Assembly (NCBI GenBank): GCA_945906975.1 | Contig: CAMDRY010000010.1 | Location: 1 to 24,012 of the forward strand | Length of the DNA stretch: 24,012 bases | Direction: 5' to 3' | DNA from: Bordetella parapertussis | Lineage (GTDB): Bacteria; Pseudomonadota; Gammaproteobacteria; Burkholderiales; SG8-39 | Shown here: piece after piece, positions 6,423 to 13,556 of the stretch | Layout of the letters: every line of letters begins with the position of its first letter | How positions within the stretch are numbered: the stretch's first letter is position 1 | Position numbers and translations under genes: made by a program | The notes under the pieces: generated by a model | Databases searched by the model: none | Told to the model about the DNA's origin: nothing | Seen by the model: the letters and a program-made list of their open reading frames with translations, nothing else

Positions 6423-7694
6423 TCAGGACTTCGCCGCCGGCCCGGTGCTTATCTTCACCCCCGGGGCGAGCCGCAGCTGGCCCCGGGTGACCACTTGTTC
6501 GCCGTTCTGCAGTCCCTTGGCGATGATCAGCCTGTCGCCAGCAGGGCGATCCACGGTGACTTTGCGCACCTCGGTGGTCATGTCCGGCTTGACCACGAAC
6601 ACGAACTGTCCGTCCGGGCCGGTCTGCACTGCCTGCGCCGGCACCATCAGCGCGTCCTTCTGGTCGTAGAGTGTGAGGCTGACATTGACGAACTGGCCCG
6701 GCCACAGGCCGTTGTTGGTGTTGGGGAAGCGCGCACGCAACTTGATGGTGCCGGTGCTGGCATCGACGGCGTTATCGACAAAAATCAGCGCGCCCGAGGC
6801 GGGCGCCTTGCCGGCGGCATTGGGCGGGGAGACCTCGACGACGAGCGCGTTCTTGCCCATGTGGGTGCGCAGCAGCGACAGACTTTGCTCCGGCACCGCG
6901 AAGCTGACGTAAATTGGTTTTACCTGGTTGAGCACCACCAGCGCATTGGTGTCGTTGGCCTTGACCAGATTGCCCATCTGGATCAGGACCTTGCCGGTGT
7001 AGCCGTCTATGGGCGAACGTATTGTGCAGTACTCGAGATTGAGTTTGGCGTTGTCGATAGCGGCCTTGCTCGACTGCGCTACGGCTTCCGCCGCATCGGC
7101 ATTGGTGCGAATCTGCGCGTAGGCCTCTTTCGACACAAAGTTCTTTTGCAGCAATTCCTGGTAGCGCTTTTCCTGTGAGCGCGTCTGGTCGCGTTGCGCG
7201 GTGTCGCGCAGGTGATTGGCCTCGGCCTGGCGCAGCGTCGCCTCGTAGGGGCGCGGGTCTATCCTGAACAGCACGCTGCCCGTGCGCACCTCGTTGCCTT
7301 CCTTGAAGCCTACCTCGACGATCTGGCCATCGACGCGCGCTTTGACGCTGACTGTGGACAAGGCCTCTACATTGCCTATCGCCTGCAGCTTGAACGGCAC
7401 GTTCTCCTGCGTGACCGCTGCGACCGACACCGGCACCACGCCCGAACCCTTGCCGGCACCGCCCTTGGCCGCGCCGGCTTTGCCAGCGTCGCCTTTTTCA
7501 CCTTTTTCACCCTTGGCGCCGCCGCCAACGGCGGGCGCGGCGTTGGCCTTGGCTTCGAGCGTGCCCTTGGGCATGCCCATGTAGGCATACAGTCCGCCCC
7601 CGGCGATGACGATTGCGAGCAGGCTGAAAAATATCGTGCGTTTGGTGCTCATAAACGGCTTTTCGGATGACGTGCGGATGATGGGATCGTTCAT
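6423..7694 (-). CDS. RND efflux periplasmic adaptor (membrane fusion protein, MdtA-like)
   Basis: A 423-residue HlyD/AcrA-type adaptor that links the inner-membrane pump to an outer-membrane channel. A membrane anchor lies at about residues 19-39 (TIFFSLLAIVIAGGGLYAYMG). A Lys/Gly/Ala-rich linker (about 44-86) contains six consecutive Gly-X-Y triplets. Then come the first half of the lipoyl domain (about 110-150, VSVKARVDGQIVEVGFKEGNEVRTGSVLF), an alpha-hairpin (about 152-215, rich in Gln/Ala/Glu), the returning lipoyl half (TIRSPIDGYTGKV, about 224-236), a beta-barrel and a membrane-proximal domain. Either the ATG at 7694 or the in-frame ATG at 7652 (residue 15, directly before the anchor) could be the start; neither has a strong ribosome site. 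The pump gene follows, so the pair is an operon. No outer-membrane factor gene is adjacent. Confidence 0.92.
   Translation of the reverse strand: MNDPIIRTSSEKPFMSTKRTIFFSLLAIVIAGGGLYAYMGMPKGTLEAKANAAPAVGGGAKGEKGEKGDAGKAGAAKGGAGKGSGVVPVSVAAVTQENVPFKLQAIGNVEALSTVSVKARVDGQIVEVGFKEGNEVRTGSVLFRIDPRPYEATLRQAEANHLRDTAQRDQTRSQEKRYQELLQKNFVSKEAYAQIRTNADAAEAVAQSSKAAIDNAKLNLEYCTIRSPIDGYTGKVLIQMGNLVKANDTNALVVLNQVKPIYVSFAVPEQSLSLLRTHMGKNALVVEVSPPNAAGKAPASGALIFVDNAVDASTGTIKLRARFPNTNNGLWPGQFVNVSLTLYDQKDALMVPAQAVQTGPDGQFVFVVKPDMTTEVRKVTVDRPAGDRLIIAKGLQNGEQVVTRGQLRLAPGVKISTGPAAKS
7467..7520 (-). repeat. Collagen-like Gly-X-Y repeat encoded in the adaptor gene
   Basis: Codons for residues 59-76 of the fusion protein encode six uninterrupted Gly-X-Y triplets (GAK, GEK, GEK, GDA, GKA, GAA). 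At DNA level there is a short tandem 9-base repeat, visible on the plus strand as CTTTTTCAC twice in a row near 7493-7510. The repeat sits between the membrane anchor and the lipoyl domain. Confidence 0.85.
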
Positions 7695-7772
7695 GGAATC
7701 TGTCTGCTGCTGTCCTGGAGTGATTGCCGCGCTAGCGCCCGGTTTGCTTGTTGCGCCCTAGCCCGTCTACCA

Positions 7773-7791
7773 CGCCGGTTTCGGCCCGGCG
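7773..7791. other. Hairpin in the lysA/adaptor intergenic gap
   Basis: CGCCGG (7773-7778) and CCGGCG (7786-7791) form a 6-bp GC stem with a 7-base loop, about 14 bases past the lysA stop. No T-run follows on the minus strand, so it would be a weak terminator at best. A separate 10-bp palindrome, GCGCTAGCGC, lies at 7729-7738 closer to the adaptor gene start. No clear promoter for the efflux operon was found here. Confidence 0.35.
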
Positions 7792-7804
7792 CAAGGCTGC
7801 AAAT

Positions 7805-9058
7805 TTACGGTAAAAGCTGTTCCAAGGCAAAGAGTTCCTCAGGTTTTTCTCGGGCACGAATCTGGTGCGCCTGTGCGCCATCAACCATCACTTCTGCGGC
7901 ACGGCCGCGGCTGTTGTAATTGGAGCTCATGCTCATGCCGTAGGCGCCCGCAGACATGACTGCAAGCAGGTCGCCCTCGGCCAGCGGCAACCGGCGCCCG
8001 CGCCCCAGCCAGTCCCCGGTTTCGCATACCGGGCCGACGATATCGTAGCTTTTTGCCGCGCCCTCGCGCTGCCTGACCGGGACGATGTCATGCCATGCCT
8101 GATAGAGTGCCGGCCGCATCAAATCATTCATGGCGGCATCGACAATGGCGAAGTTCTTTTCCGCGTTGTGCTTGAGATACTCCACGCGCGTCAGCAACAG
8201 GCCGGCATTGCCGACCAGATGACGGCCCGGCTCGAACATGATTTTTTGCCCGCGCCCGGCCAGCCGTGCAAATAGTGGCGCAAGATAGTCGTCGACCGCA
8301 GGCGGTGTTTCATCCTGATAGCGAATGCCCAGGCCGCCGCCAAGGTCGAGGTGCTCGAGCACGATGCCTGTGGCGGCGAGCTCGTCCACCAGTTGCAGCA
8401 CCTTGTCCAGCGCGGCGATGAAGGGTGCGGTTTCAGTCAATTGCGAGCCGATGTGGCAGTCGATGCCGACCACCGCAAGGTGGGGCATGGCCGCCGCCTT
8501 GCGGTATATCGCCGCGGCTGCACCGAATTCGATGCCGAACTTGTTTTCCTTCAGTCCGGTGGAGATATAGGGATGGGTCTTGGGGTCGACATCGGGGTTG
8601 ACGCGCAGCGACACGCGGGCCTTGCGCCCCGCGGCCGCGGCAACCGCGTTGAGGCGCGACAGTTCGCTTTCCGACTCGACGTTGAAACACAGGATGCCCG
8701 CTTCGAGTGCGCTGTGCATTTCATCCGCGGTCTTGCCCACGCCCGAGAAAACGACCTTGCCCGGATCGCCGCCGGCGGCGAGCACGCGTGCGAGTTCGCC
8801 GCCCGACACGATGTCAAATCCGGCGCCGGCGCGCGCGAACAGGTTGAGGATGGCCAGGTTGGAGTTGGCTTTTACGGCGTAGCAAATGAGCGTGTCGGGG
8901 CGGCCGTTTCGGGCGCACGCCTGCTGGAATTCGGCCAGCGCTGTCTGCAAGGCATTGCGCGAGTAGACAAAGCACGGCGTGCCGAAGCGGCTTGCGATAT
9001 CCTCAAGCGCTACGGACTCCGCATGCAGCTTCCCTGCGCGGTAGGTGAAATTGGACAT
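7805..9058 (-). CDS. lysA: Diaminopimelate decarboxylase
   Basis: The PLP enzyme converting meso-diaminopimelate to L-lysine, the last step of lysine synthesis, in the cytosol. With the ATG at 9058 the protein is 417 residues, the normal LysA length. The PLP lysine is K63 in CYAVKANSN. HIGSQLTE, the glycine loop GGGLGIRY, EPGRHLVGNAG (phosphate binding) and PVCETGDWLGRGR (substrate and PLP contacts from the partner subunit) are all present in order. The open frame continues upstream to a GTG at 9151, but those 31 residues (rich in His-Pro repeats) do not belong to the family, and the N-terminus MSNFTYRAGKLHAE fits well. It follows lptM on the same strand, a common lptM-lysA arrangement, and precedes the efflux operon by 110 bp. 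Confidence 0.97.
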   Translation of the reverse strand: MSNFTYRAGKLHAESVALEDIASRFGTPCFVYSRNALQTALAEFQQACARNGRPDTLICYAVKANSNLAILNLFARAGAGFDIVSGGELARVLAAGGDPGKVVFSGVGKTADEMHSALEAGILCFNVESESELSRLNAVAAAAGRKARVSLRVNPDVDPKTHPYISTGLKENKFGIEFGAAAAIYRKAAAMPHLAVVGIDCHIGSQLTETAPFIAALDKVLQLVDELAATGIVLEHLDLGGGLGIRYQDETPPAVDDYLAPLFARLAGRGQKIMFEPGRHLVGNAGLLLTRVEYLKHNAEKNFAIVDAAMNDLMRPALYQAWHDIVPVRQREGAAKSYDIVGPVCETGDWLGRGRRLPLAEGDLLAVMSAGAYGMSMSSNYNSRGRAAEVMVDGAQAHQIRAREKPEELFALEQLLP

Positions 9059-9071
9059 TAGGAACAACCTA

Positions 9072-9089
9072 GGTAAATGCGGTAAATGC
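9072..9089. repeat. Tandem 9-bp repeat upstream of lysA
   Basis: GGTAAATGC occurs twice back to back (9072-9080 and 9081-9089), 14 bases upstream of the lysA start. Function is not evident; it may be a chance duplication or affect lysA translation initiation. Confidence 0.7.
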
Positions 9090-9204
9090 GGGTGGTGGAT
9101 CGCGCCTGGGTGGCGGCGTGCAATAGGCGAGATACGGTCAGGTGCTTGCACCCCTTGCCCGCCTTCGGCATGGGGTGTCCGGATCGGGATTGCACGGCGC
9201 CCTC

Positions 9205-9339
9205 TCAGCGCCCCGGCGTTGCGGGCTTGGTTTCAGGCGTGCCGCCAGGTGGCGGCAGGTATAACGGGCCCTTGGTGCCGCAGGCTTGCAGCGAGAGCAT
9301 GACGAGCAGGGCGATCAGTAGGGCAGAGGCGCGGGACAT
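9205..9339 (-). CDS. lptM: LptM-like small lipoprotein (LPS translocon maturation chaperone, YifL family)
   Basis: A 44-residue lipoprotein found by reading the minus strand between cyaY and lysA. It starts MSRASALLIALLVMLSLQAC, a signal peptide ending in a lipobox (LQAC, lipidated cysteine C20), followed by GTKGPLYLPP and a Pro/Thr-rich tail ending at TGA. The CGxKGPLYxP motif right after the lipobox is the hallmark of LptM/YifL, which helps the LptDE outer-membrane LPS translocon mature. Size and position between cyaY and lysA match the conserved synteny. The ATG at 9339 lacks an obvious ribosome site. It diverges from cyaY with 38 bp between start codons and is probably co-transcribed with lysA 146 bp downstream. 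Confidence 0.9.
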   Translation of the reverse strand: MSRASALLIALLVMLSLQACGTKGPLYLPPPGGTPETKPATPGR

Positions 9340-9377
9340 GGCGGACAGAGGCTTACTTAAAAGGAAATGTTAGCACG

Positions 9378-9710
9378 ATGACAGAGAGCGAATTCAACCT
9401 TCTGGCCGATGCCGCCCTCGAGCGCATCGACCGTGGCCTTGAGGCGAGCGGCGCCGACATCGATTGGGAGCTCAAAGACGGCGGTGTGCTCGAGATAGAG
9501 TGTGCCGATCGCAGCAAGATCATCGTTAACCGCCACGGTGTCGCGCGTGAAATCTGGGTCGCCGCGCGCTCGGGCGGCTTTCACTTTCGCCATGATCCGG
9601 TCTCCGGCGGCCAAGGCGCATGGATCAATACCCGCGACGGCGAAGAGTTGTTTGCGGCGCTGTCCCGGCTGGTCAGCCTGCAATCGGGCGAGAGCGTCAA
9701 CCTGGCTTGA
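9378..9710 (+). CDS. cyaY: Iron-sulfur cluster assembly protein CyaY (frataxin)
   Basis: A 110-residue bacterial frataxin, a cytosolic iron-binding regulator of the IscS/IscU iron-sulfur assembly machinery. The N-terminal helix (MTESEFNLLADAALERIDRGLE) carries the acidic residues that bind iron. The beta-sheet follows, with DIDWELKDGGVLEIEC, SKIIVNRHGVAREIWVAARSGGFHF and the C-terminal helix GEELFAALSRLVSLQSGE. Length is normal. AAGGAA at 9361-9366 gives a ribosome site 11 bases before the ATG. It is divergent from lptM, convergent with mrcA, and transcribed alone here. Confidence 0.96.
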   Translation: MTESEFNLLADAALERIDRGLEASGADIDWELKDGGVLEIECADRSKIIVNRHGVAREIWVAARSGGFHFRHDPVSGGQGAWINTRDGEELFAALSRLVSLQSGESVNLA

Positions 9711-9718
9711 GCTTGACC

Positions 9719-9783
9719 GGGGCTTGGGCCAAGGCGTGGCGTGTAGCCAGGCCAAGCCCCCCGGCGCGGGTGGGGGGGCTTGG
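9719..9783. terminator. Alternative GC-rich hairpins between convergent cyaY and mrcA
   Basis: Three related segments occur: GGGGCTTGGGCC (9719-9730), GGCCAAGCCCC (9750-9760) and GGGGGGCTTGG (9773-9783). The middle one can pair with either flank. The downstream pairing, 9752-9762 with 9773-9783, is a perfect 11-bp stem around a 10-base loop. The upstream pairing, 9719-9730 with 9750-9760, is 11 bp with one bulged G. The structure ends 3 bases before the mrcA stop. There is no T-run, but the location suggests bidirectional termination. Confidence 0.6.
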
Positions 9784-9786
9784 ATG

Positions 9787-12093
9787 TCAAAACAGCTGGT
9801 TTTTGACCTCGTCCGAGGGTTTCGCCCCCGCCGCCGGCGCACCGGCCTCGGCAGCAGGCAGGTTTTCCTTGAAGAAAAAATCGCTCAGCTTGCCGTCGGC
9901 CGTCTGCACGCCCGCCTCATTGATGCGCGCGCTGACCACGCCCTCAGGGGCGCTGATGGGAACTTCGGGCACGCCGGCCAGGGCCTTGCTCATGTAATTG
10001 ATCCAGATGGGCAGCGCTGCCGATCCGCCGGTTTCGTTGTTGCCGAGTTTTTTGGGCTGGTCAAAGCCGATCCAGGCCACGCCCACCAGCGTCGGATGGT
10101 AGCCGTTGAACCAGGCGTCGATAAAATCGTTGGTGGTGCCGGTTTTGCCGGCCAGATCCTGGCGCTTGAGCGTGGCCGAGGCGCGCGCCGCGGTGCCGTA
10201 GCGCGTGACATCGCGCAGCATGCTGTCCATGACAAAGGCGTTGCGCGCATCAATCACGCGAAGCGCCTCATCCCCCGCCTGTTGCGGCTGCGCCTGCGCC
10301 AGCACATTGCCGCGGTCATCGACGATGCGCGAGACGATGAACGGTTCGATGCGGTAGCCGGTATTGGCGAAGGCGCTATAGCCGCGGGCCATCTGCCACA
10401 TTGTCACCGAGCCGGCGCCCAGGGCCATGGTGAGGTAGGGCGGGTGCCGTTCGGCTTCAAAGCCAAAGCGTCTGACGTAGTCCTGCGCGTACTGCGGACC
10501 GATCGCCTGCATGATGCGGATGGAGACCATGTTCTTCGATCTGGCGAGGGCGGTGCGCATGCGCATCGGGCCCTCGTATTTGCCATCGTAGTTTTTTGGC
10601 TCCCAGGTCTGACCGCCGGTCAGAAAAGGGTCGACCACCACCGGCGCATCGTTAATGACCGTGGCCGGGGTGAAGCCTTTTTCCAGGGAGGCGGAATAGA
10701 TGAACGGCTTGAACGAGGAGCCCGGCTGGCGCCAGGCCTGTGTGACGTGGTTGTATTTGTTGCGGCTGAAGTCGAAGCCGCCGACTAACGAACGTACCGC
10801 CCCGTCATGCGGATTGACCGAGATGAAAGCCGCCTCTACATCGGGCAGTTGCACAACGGACCAGGCGCCCTTTTCGTCCTTCTGGATGCGCACGATGGCG
10901 CCGCGCCGGATGCGCTTGTTGGGCGCGGCCTTGTCGTCGAGCATGCGCGCCGAGAACTTGAGCCCGTCACCGCTGATGACGTGGGTCTCGCCGCCGCGGC
11001 GATATACTTTGACCTGCTTGGCACTGGCCTCCAGCACCAGCGCCGCCAGCAGGTCGTCGCTGTCGCTCGAATCGGACAACGCGTCCTCGTACTCCTCGTC
11101 GGTCGAGTCGGTGAGCTCGGCATAGCCTTCCGCGCCGCGATAGCCGTGACGCCGGTCGTAATCGAGTACGCCCCGGCGCACCGCCGCGTAGGCGGCATCC
11201 TGGTCGGCTTTGGTCAGGGTGGTGTAGACGCGAAAGCCCTTGGTGTAGACCTCGTCCGGATAGCGTTCAAAGAGCATTTGCCGGACCATTTCAGCGGCGT
11301 ATTCGGCGTGCATGCCAAAGCCGTTGGCGTCGCGTTTGACGTTGAGCGCCGCTTTTTGCGCGTCGGCGAATTGCGCATCGCTCAAGTGCCCCAGTTCGTG
11401 CATACGTCGCAACACATACAGCTGACGCAGCTTGGCGCGTTTGGGGTTGACCACCGGGTTAAAGCTCGACGGGGCTTTGGGCAGCCCGGCGAGCATCGCC
11501 GCCTCGGCCGCGCCGATGTCCTTCAGGTTTTTGCCAAAGTAGATCTGCGCCGCCGATGCAAAGCCGTAAGCCCGCTGGCCAAGATAAATCTGGTTGATGT
11601 AGATCTCCAGAATCTGGTCCTTGGAAAGGCTGGCCTCGATTTTGAACGCGAGCATGGCCTCGTAGGCTTTGCGCGTGATGGTTTTTTCGCTGGAGAGGAA
11701 AAAGTTCCTCGCCACCTGCATCGTTATGGTCGACGCCCCTTGGCGTTTCCCCCCGCCAACCAGATTGGAGTACGCGGCCCGCAAAACCCCCAGCGTATCG
11801 ACCCCCGCGTGCTGGTAAAAGCGTTCATCTTCAGCGGCTAGAATGGCCTGTTTCATTAGTGCTGGTACTTCGGCGATCCTCACTACGGAGCGGCGTTCTT
11901 CGCCGAACTCCCCGATTAGGACGCCATCAGCGGAGTAGATGCGCAAAGGAATTTTCGGCTGATAGTCGGTCAGCGCATCGATCGAAGGCAGGTTTGGATA
12001 GAGCAGCAGCAGCACAAACGCCCCAACCGCCACTCCGAGCACGGCCAGGCCCGCGAGGAGCGCAAAAGGAAAAACGAGGAGTCGCAACCACAT
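9787..12093 (-). CDS. mrcA: Penicillin-binding protein 1A (class A bifunctional PBP)
   Basis: Also called ponA. A peptidoglycan synthase that polymerises lipid II and cross-links the chains, anchored in the inner membrane. Numbered from the ATG at 12093 it has 768 residues: membrane helix at about 4-32; GT51 transglycosylase with catalytic E88 in AAEDERFYQHAGVD and GASTITMQVARNFFL at about 119-133; an OB-like insert region with an acidic Asp/Ser/Glu-rich stretch near 330-347; and the transpeptidase with SSFK (catalytic S459), SKN at 519-521 and KTGTTND from 650. In-frame starts also exist at 12135 (ATG) and 12162 (TTG). A near-consensus promoter overlaps both, so transcripts from it would begin after them, and the ATG at 12093 gives the short cytoplasmic tail typical of PBP1A. 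No good ribosome site is seen. It diverges from pilM, the conserved arrangement. Confidence 0.95.
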   Translation of the reverse strand: MWLRLLVFPFALLAGLAVLGVAVGAFVLLLLYPNLPSIDALTDYQPKIPLRIYSADGVLIGEFGEERRSVVRIAEVPALMKQAILAAEDERFYQHAGVDTLGVLRAAYSNLVGGGKRQGASTITMQVARNFFLSSEKTITRKAYEAMLAFKIEASLSKDQILEIYINQIYLGQRAYGFASAAQIYFGKNLKDIGAAEAAMLAGLPKAPSSFNPVVNPKRAKLRQLYVLRRMHELGHLSDAQFADAQKAALNVKRDANGFGMHAEYAAEMVRQMLFERYPDEVYTKGFRVYTTLTKADQDAAYAAVRRGVLDYDRRHGYRGAEGYAELTDSTDEEYEDALSDSSDSDDLLAALVLEASAKQVKVYRRGGETHVISGDGLKFSARMLDDKAAPNKRIRRGAIVRIQKDEKGAWSVVQLPDVEAAFISVNPHDGAVRSLVGGFDFSRNKYNHVTQAWRQPGSSFKPFIYSASLEKGFTPATVINDAPVVVDPFLTGGQTWEPKNYDGKYEGPMRMRTALARSKNMVSIRIMQAIGPQYAQDYVRRFGFEAERHPPYLTMALGAGSVTMWQMARGYSAFANTGYRIEPFIVSRIVDDRGNVLAQAQPQQAGDEALRVIDARNAFVMDSMLRDVTRYGTAARASATLKRQDLAGKTGTTNDFIDAWFNGYHPTLVGVAWIGFDQPKKLGNNETGGSAALPIWINYMSKALAGVPEVPISAPEGVVSARINEAGVQTADGKLSDFFFKENLPAAEAGAPAAGAKPSDEVKNQLF

Positions 12094-12133
12094 AGGAAAA
12101 AGGCGAGAAGTTCGGGTGGACGGGGGACGCGAC

Positions 12134-12162
12134 ATTATAGGGTTTGGGCGCAATACTGACAA
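12134..12162 (-). promoter_or_regulatory. Near-consensus sigma-70 promoter of mrcA
   Basis: On the minus strand TTGTCA (12162-12157) is separated by exactly 17 bases from a perfect TATAAT (12139-12134). This is five of six plus six of six consensus bases with ideal spacing. Transcription would start near 12127, about 34 bases upstream of the ATG at 12093. The -10 box overlaps the in-frame ATG at 12135, so that codon cannot be used from this promoter. Confidence 0.75.
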
Positions 12163-12297
12163 AACAAGCGTGAATAATTCACTTTACAGTGCCTAGGCTT
12201 GTTGCTAGGATTTAATGTAAATTATACTATTATGGCCTAACAGTACGATTCAAAAGCCGATTCAAAAGCGATTCGGGCAGCTGTCAGGGCAGAATGT

Positions 12298-12325
12298 GGT
12301 CGCAAACTCGGCTGAGTCCGCGACC
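12298..12325. other. Symmetric hairpin in the pilM leader region
   Basis: GGTCGC (12298-12303) pairs with GCGACC (12320-12325), and inside it ACTC (12306-12309) pairs with GAGT (12314-12317), with AA facing CC as an internal loop and GGCT as the tetraloop. It lies about 157 bases upstream of the pilM GTG. It could be a leader structure or an operator; no T-run follows directly. Confidence 0.5.
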
Positions 12326-12406
12326 AGTTAATGGCCAATGCTTAGGGCCGCGGCTTCGGTTTTTTTGGCAAATGCGGTACGGGCAAGGTTTCAGTGCCTT
12401 GTACCC

Positions 12407-12446
12407 GAGGCTGAAAGACCTGAGACCTGAGACCTGAGGCTGAAAG
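12407..12446. repeat. Short direct and tandem repeats just upstream of pilM
   Basis: ACCTGAG is repeated three times in tandem (12418-12438), flanked by two copies of GAGGCTGAAAG (12407-12417 and 12436-12446). The block ends 36 bases before the pilM start. A slippage-prone 7-base tandem array could vary in copy number between strains; no known regulatory motif was recognised. Confidence 0.8.
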
Positions 12447-12482
12447 GCTTTGCACTTTGAGGATTACCGGGGAAGACTAGCC

Positions 12483-13556
12483 GTGCAGCTCGACATTTTT
12501 TCACCGAAAACACCGCCTTTGATCGGCTTGGACATCAGTTCGTCCTCGGTCAAGATGGTCGAGCTTGTCGATGCCGGCAAAGGACAGCATCGCATCGAGC
12601 GTTATTGCATCGAGCCCCTGCCCAAGGATGCGGTGGTGGATGGCAACATCGCCAATCTTGAGGCGGTATCCGAGGCGGTCACCCGCGCCTGGAAAAAGCT
12701 TGGCACGCGCACAAGAAACGTCGCACTTGCCCTGCCAACGGCCGCCGTGATCACCAAAAAAATCATTGTTCCGGCGGGCTTACGCGAGGAAGAGCTTGAG
12801 GTCCAGGTCGAAAGCGAGGCCAATCAGTACATCCCGTTTGCGCTCGAAGAGGTCAACCTGGATTTCCAGGTGGTCGGGCCGGCCCCCTCCTCGGCCGAGG
12901 AGGTCGAAGTGCTGATCGCCGCCAGCCGCAAGCAAAAAGTCGAAGACCGCGTCGCCGTGGCCGAGGCTGCCGGTCTGAAGGCCCTGGTGATGGACATCGA
13001 ATCCTTTGCCATGCAGGCCGCGTTCGAATTGATCGCCAAACAGCTGCCAAACGACGGCAAGGACCAGAACGTCGCGCTGGTCGATATCGGCGCCAACGTC
13101 ACCAATATCACCGTGCTGCGCAACGACCAGGCGGTCTATTCGCGTGAACAGGCCTTCGGCGGCAACCAACTGACGCAGGACATCATGCGCCAATACGGCA
13201 TGAGCCAGGAAGAGGCTGAGAACGCCAAGCGCAGCGGCGGCCTGCCGGAGACGTTTGACGCGGAGGTGTTGCGCCCCTTCATGGAGAACGTCGCGCTCGA
13301 AATCGAGCGCGCCATGCAGTTCTTTTTCACCTCGACCCAGTACAACACGGTGGAGCATATTTTGCTCACCGGCGGCTCGGCGGTCATAACCGGCCTCGAC
13401 GATGTGGTTTCCACGCGCACCCAGGTCAACACGCTGGTCGCCAATCCGTTCGCCAACATGGCCGTGTCGCCGCGCATACAGCTCAAAAAGCTGCTGACCG
13501 AAGCCCCGTCGCTGATGGTCGCCTGCGGACTGGCCATCCGGAGATTCGATCCATGA
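12483..13556 (+). CDS. pilM: Type IV pilus assembly protein PilM (actin-like)
   Basis: A 357-residue cytoplasmic actin-like ATPase-fold protein that binds the N-terminal tail of PilN and couples the inner-membrane pilus alignment complex to the motor. Phosphate-1 motif PLIGLDISSSSVKMVEL lies near residues 12-28, phosphate-2 ALVDIGANVTNITVL near 197-211, and the adenosine motif ILLTGGSAVITGL near 291-303. The GTG at 12483 was chosen because GGGGAAG at 12469-12475 lies 7 bases upstream and the protein then starts like other PilM (MQLDIFSPK). An in-frame TTG at 12450 has no ribosome site. The stop overlaps the pilN start (ATGA). It heads the pilMNOPQ operon, divergent from mrcA. Confidence 0.96.
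   Translation: MQLDIFSPKTPPLIGLDISSSSVKMVELVDAGKGQHRIERYCIEPLPKDAVVDGNIANLEAVSEAVTRAWKKLGTRTRNVALALPTAAVITKKIIVPAGLREEELEVQVESEANQYIPFALEEVNLDFQVVGPAPSSAEEVEVLIAASRKQKVEDRVAVAEAAGLKALVMDIESFAMQAAFELIAKQLPNDGKDQNVALVDIGANVTNITVLRNDQAVYSREQAFGGNQLTQDIMRQYGMSQEEAENAKRSGGLPETFDAEVLRPFMENVALEIERAMQFFFTSTQYNTVEHILLTGGSAVITGLDDVVSTRTQVNTLVANPFANMAVSPRIQLKKLLTEAPSLMVACGLAIRRFDP

Larger units (their letters stand above)
12163..12482. other. 320-bp gene-free region between mrcA and pilM
   Basis: No convincing gene is present. The part nearest mrcA (about 12170-12240) is AT-rich, unlike the rest of the window. It holds a possible plus-strand promoter (TTGTTG 12199-12204, TATACT 12223-12228, 18-bp spacer; weak -35). 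It continues with a direct repeat based on CGATTCAAAAG (12247-12268), a hairpin at 12298-12325, a run of seven T at 12360-12366 after a GC-rich stretch with only a weak stem, and direct repeats at 12407-12446. The region presumably carries the pilMNOPQ promoter and leader. Confidence 0.6.

Noticed and set aside
9059..9151. 31-residue N-terminal extension of LysA from a GTG at 9151
   Set aside because: His/Pro-rich residues arise from the intergenic DNA, including the tandem 9-bp repeat. LysA proteins start like the ATG at 9058.
12341..12366. Possible intrinsic terminator before the T7 run upstream of pilM
   Set aside because: The GC-rich stretch before the T-run offers only 3-5 weak pairs including wobbles, too little to call a terminator.
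12407..12446. Short tandem repeats considered as a CRISPR-like array
   Set aside because: Units are 7 bases, directly adjacent with no spacers, and no cas genes are nearby.
12450..12482. TTG start for PilM, 11 residues upstream
   Set aside because: No ribosome site, and the extra residues are not PilM-like. The GTG at 12483 has a good site 7 bases upstream.
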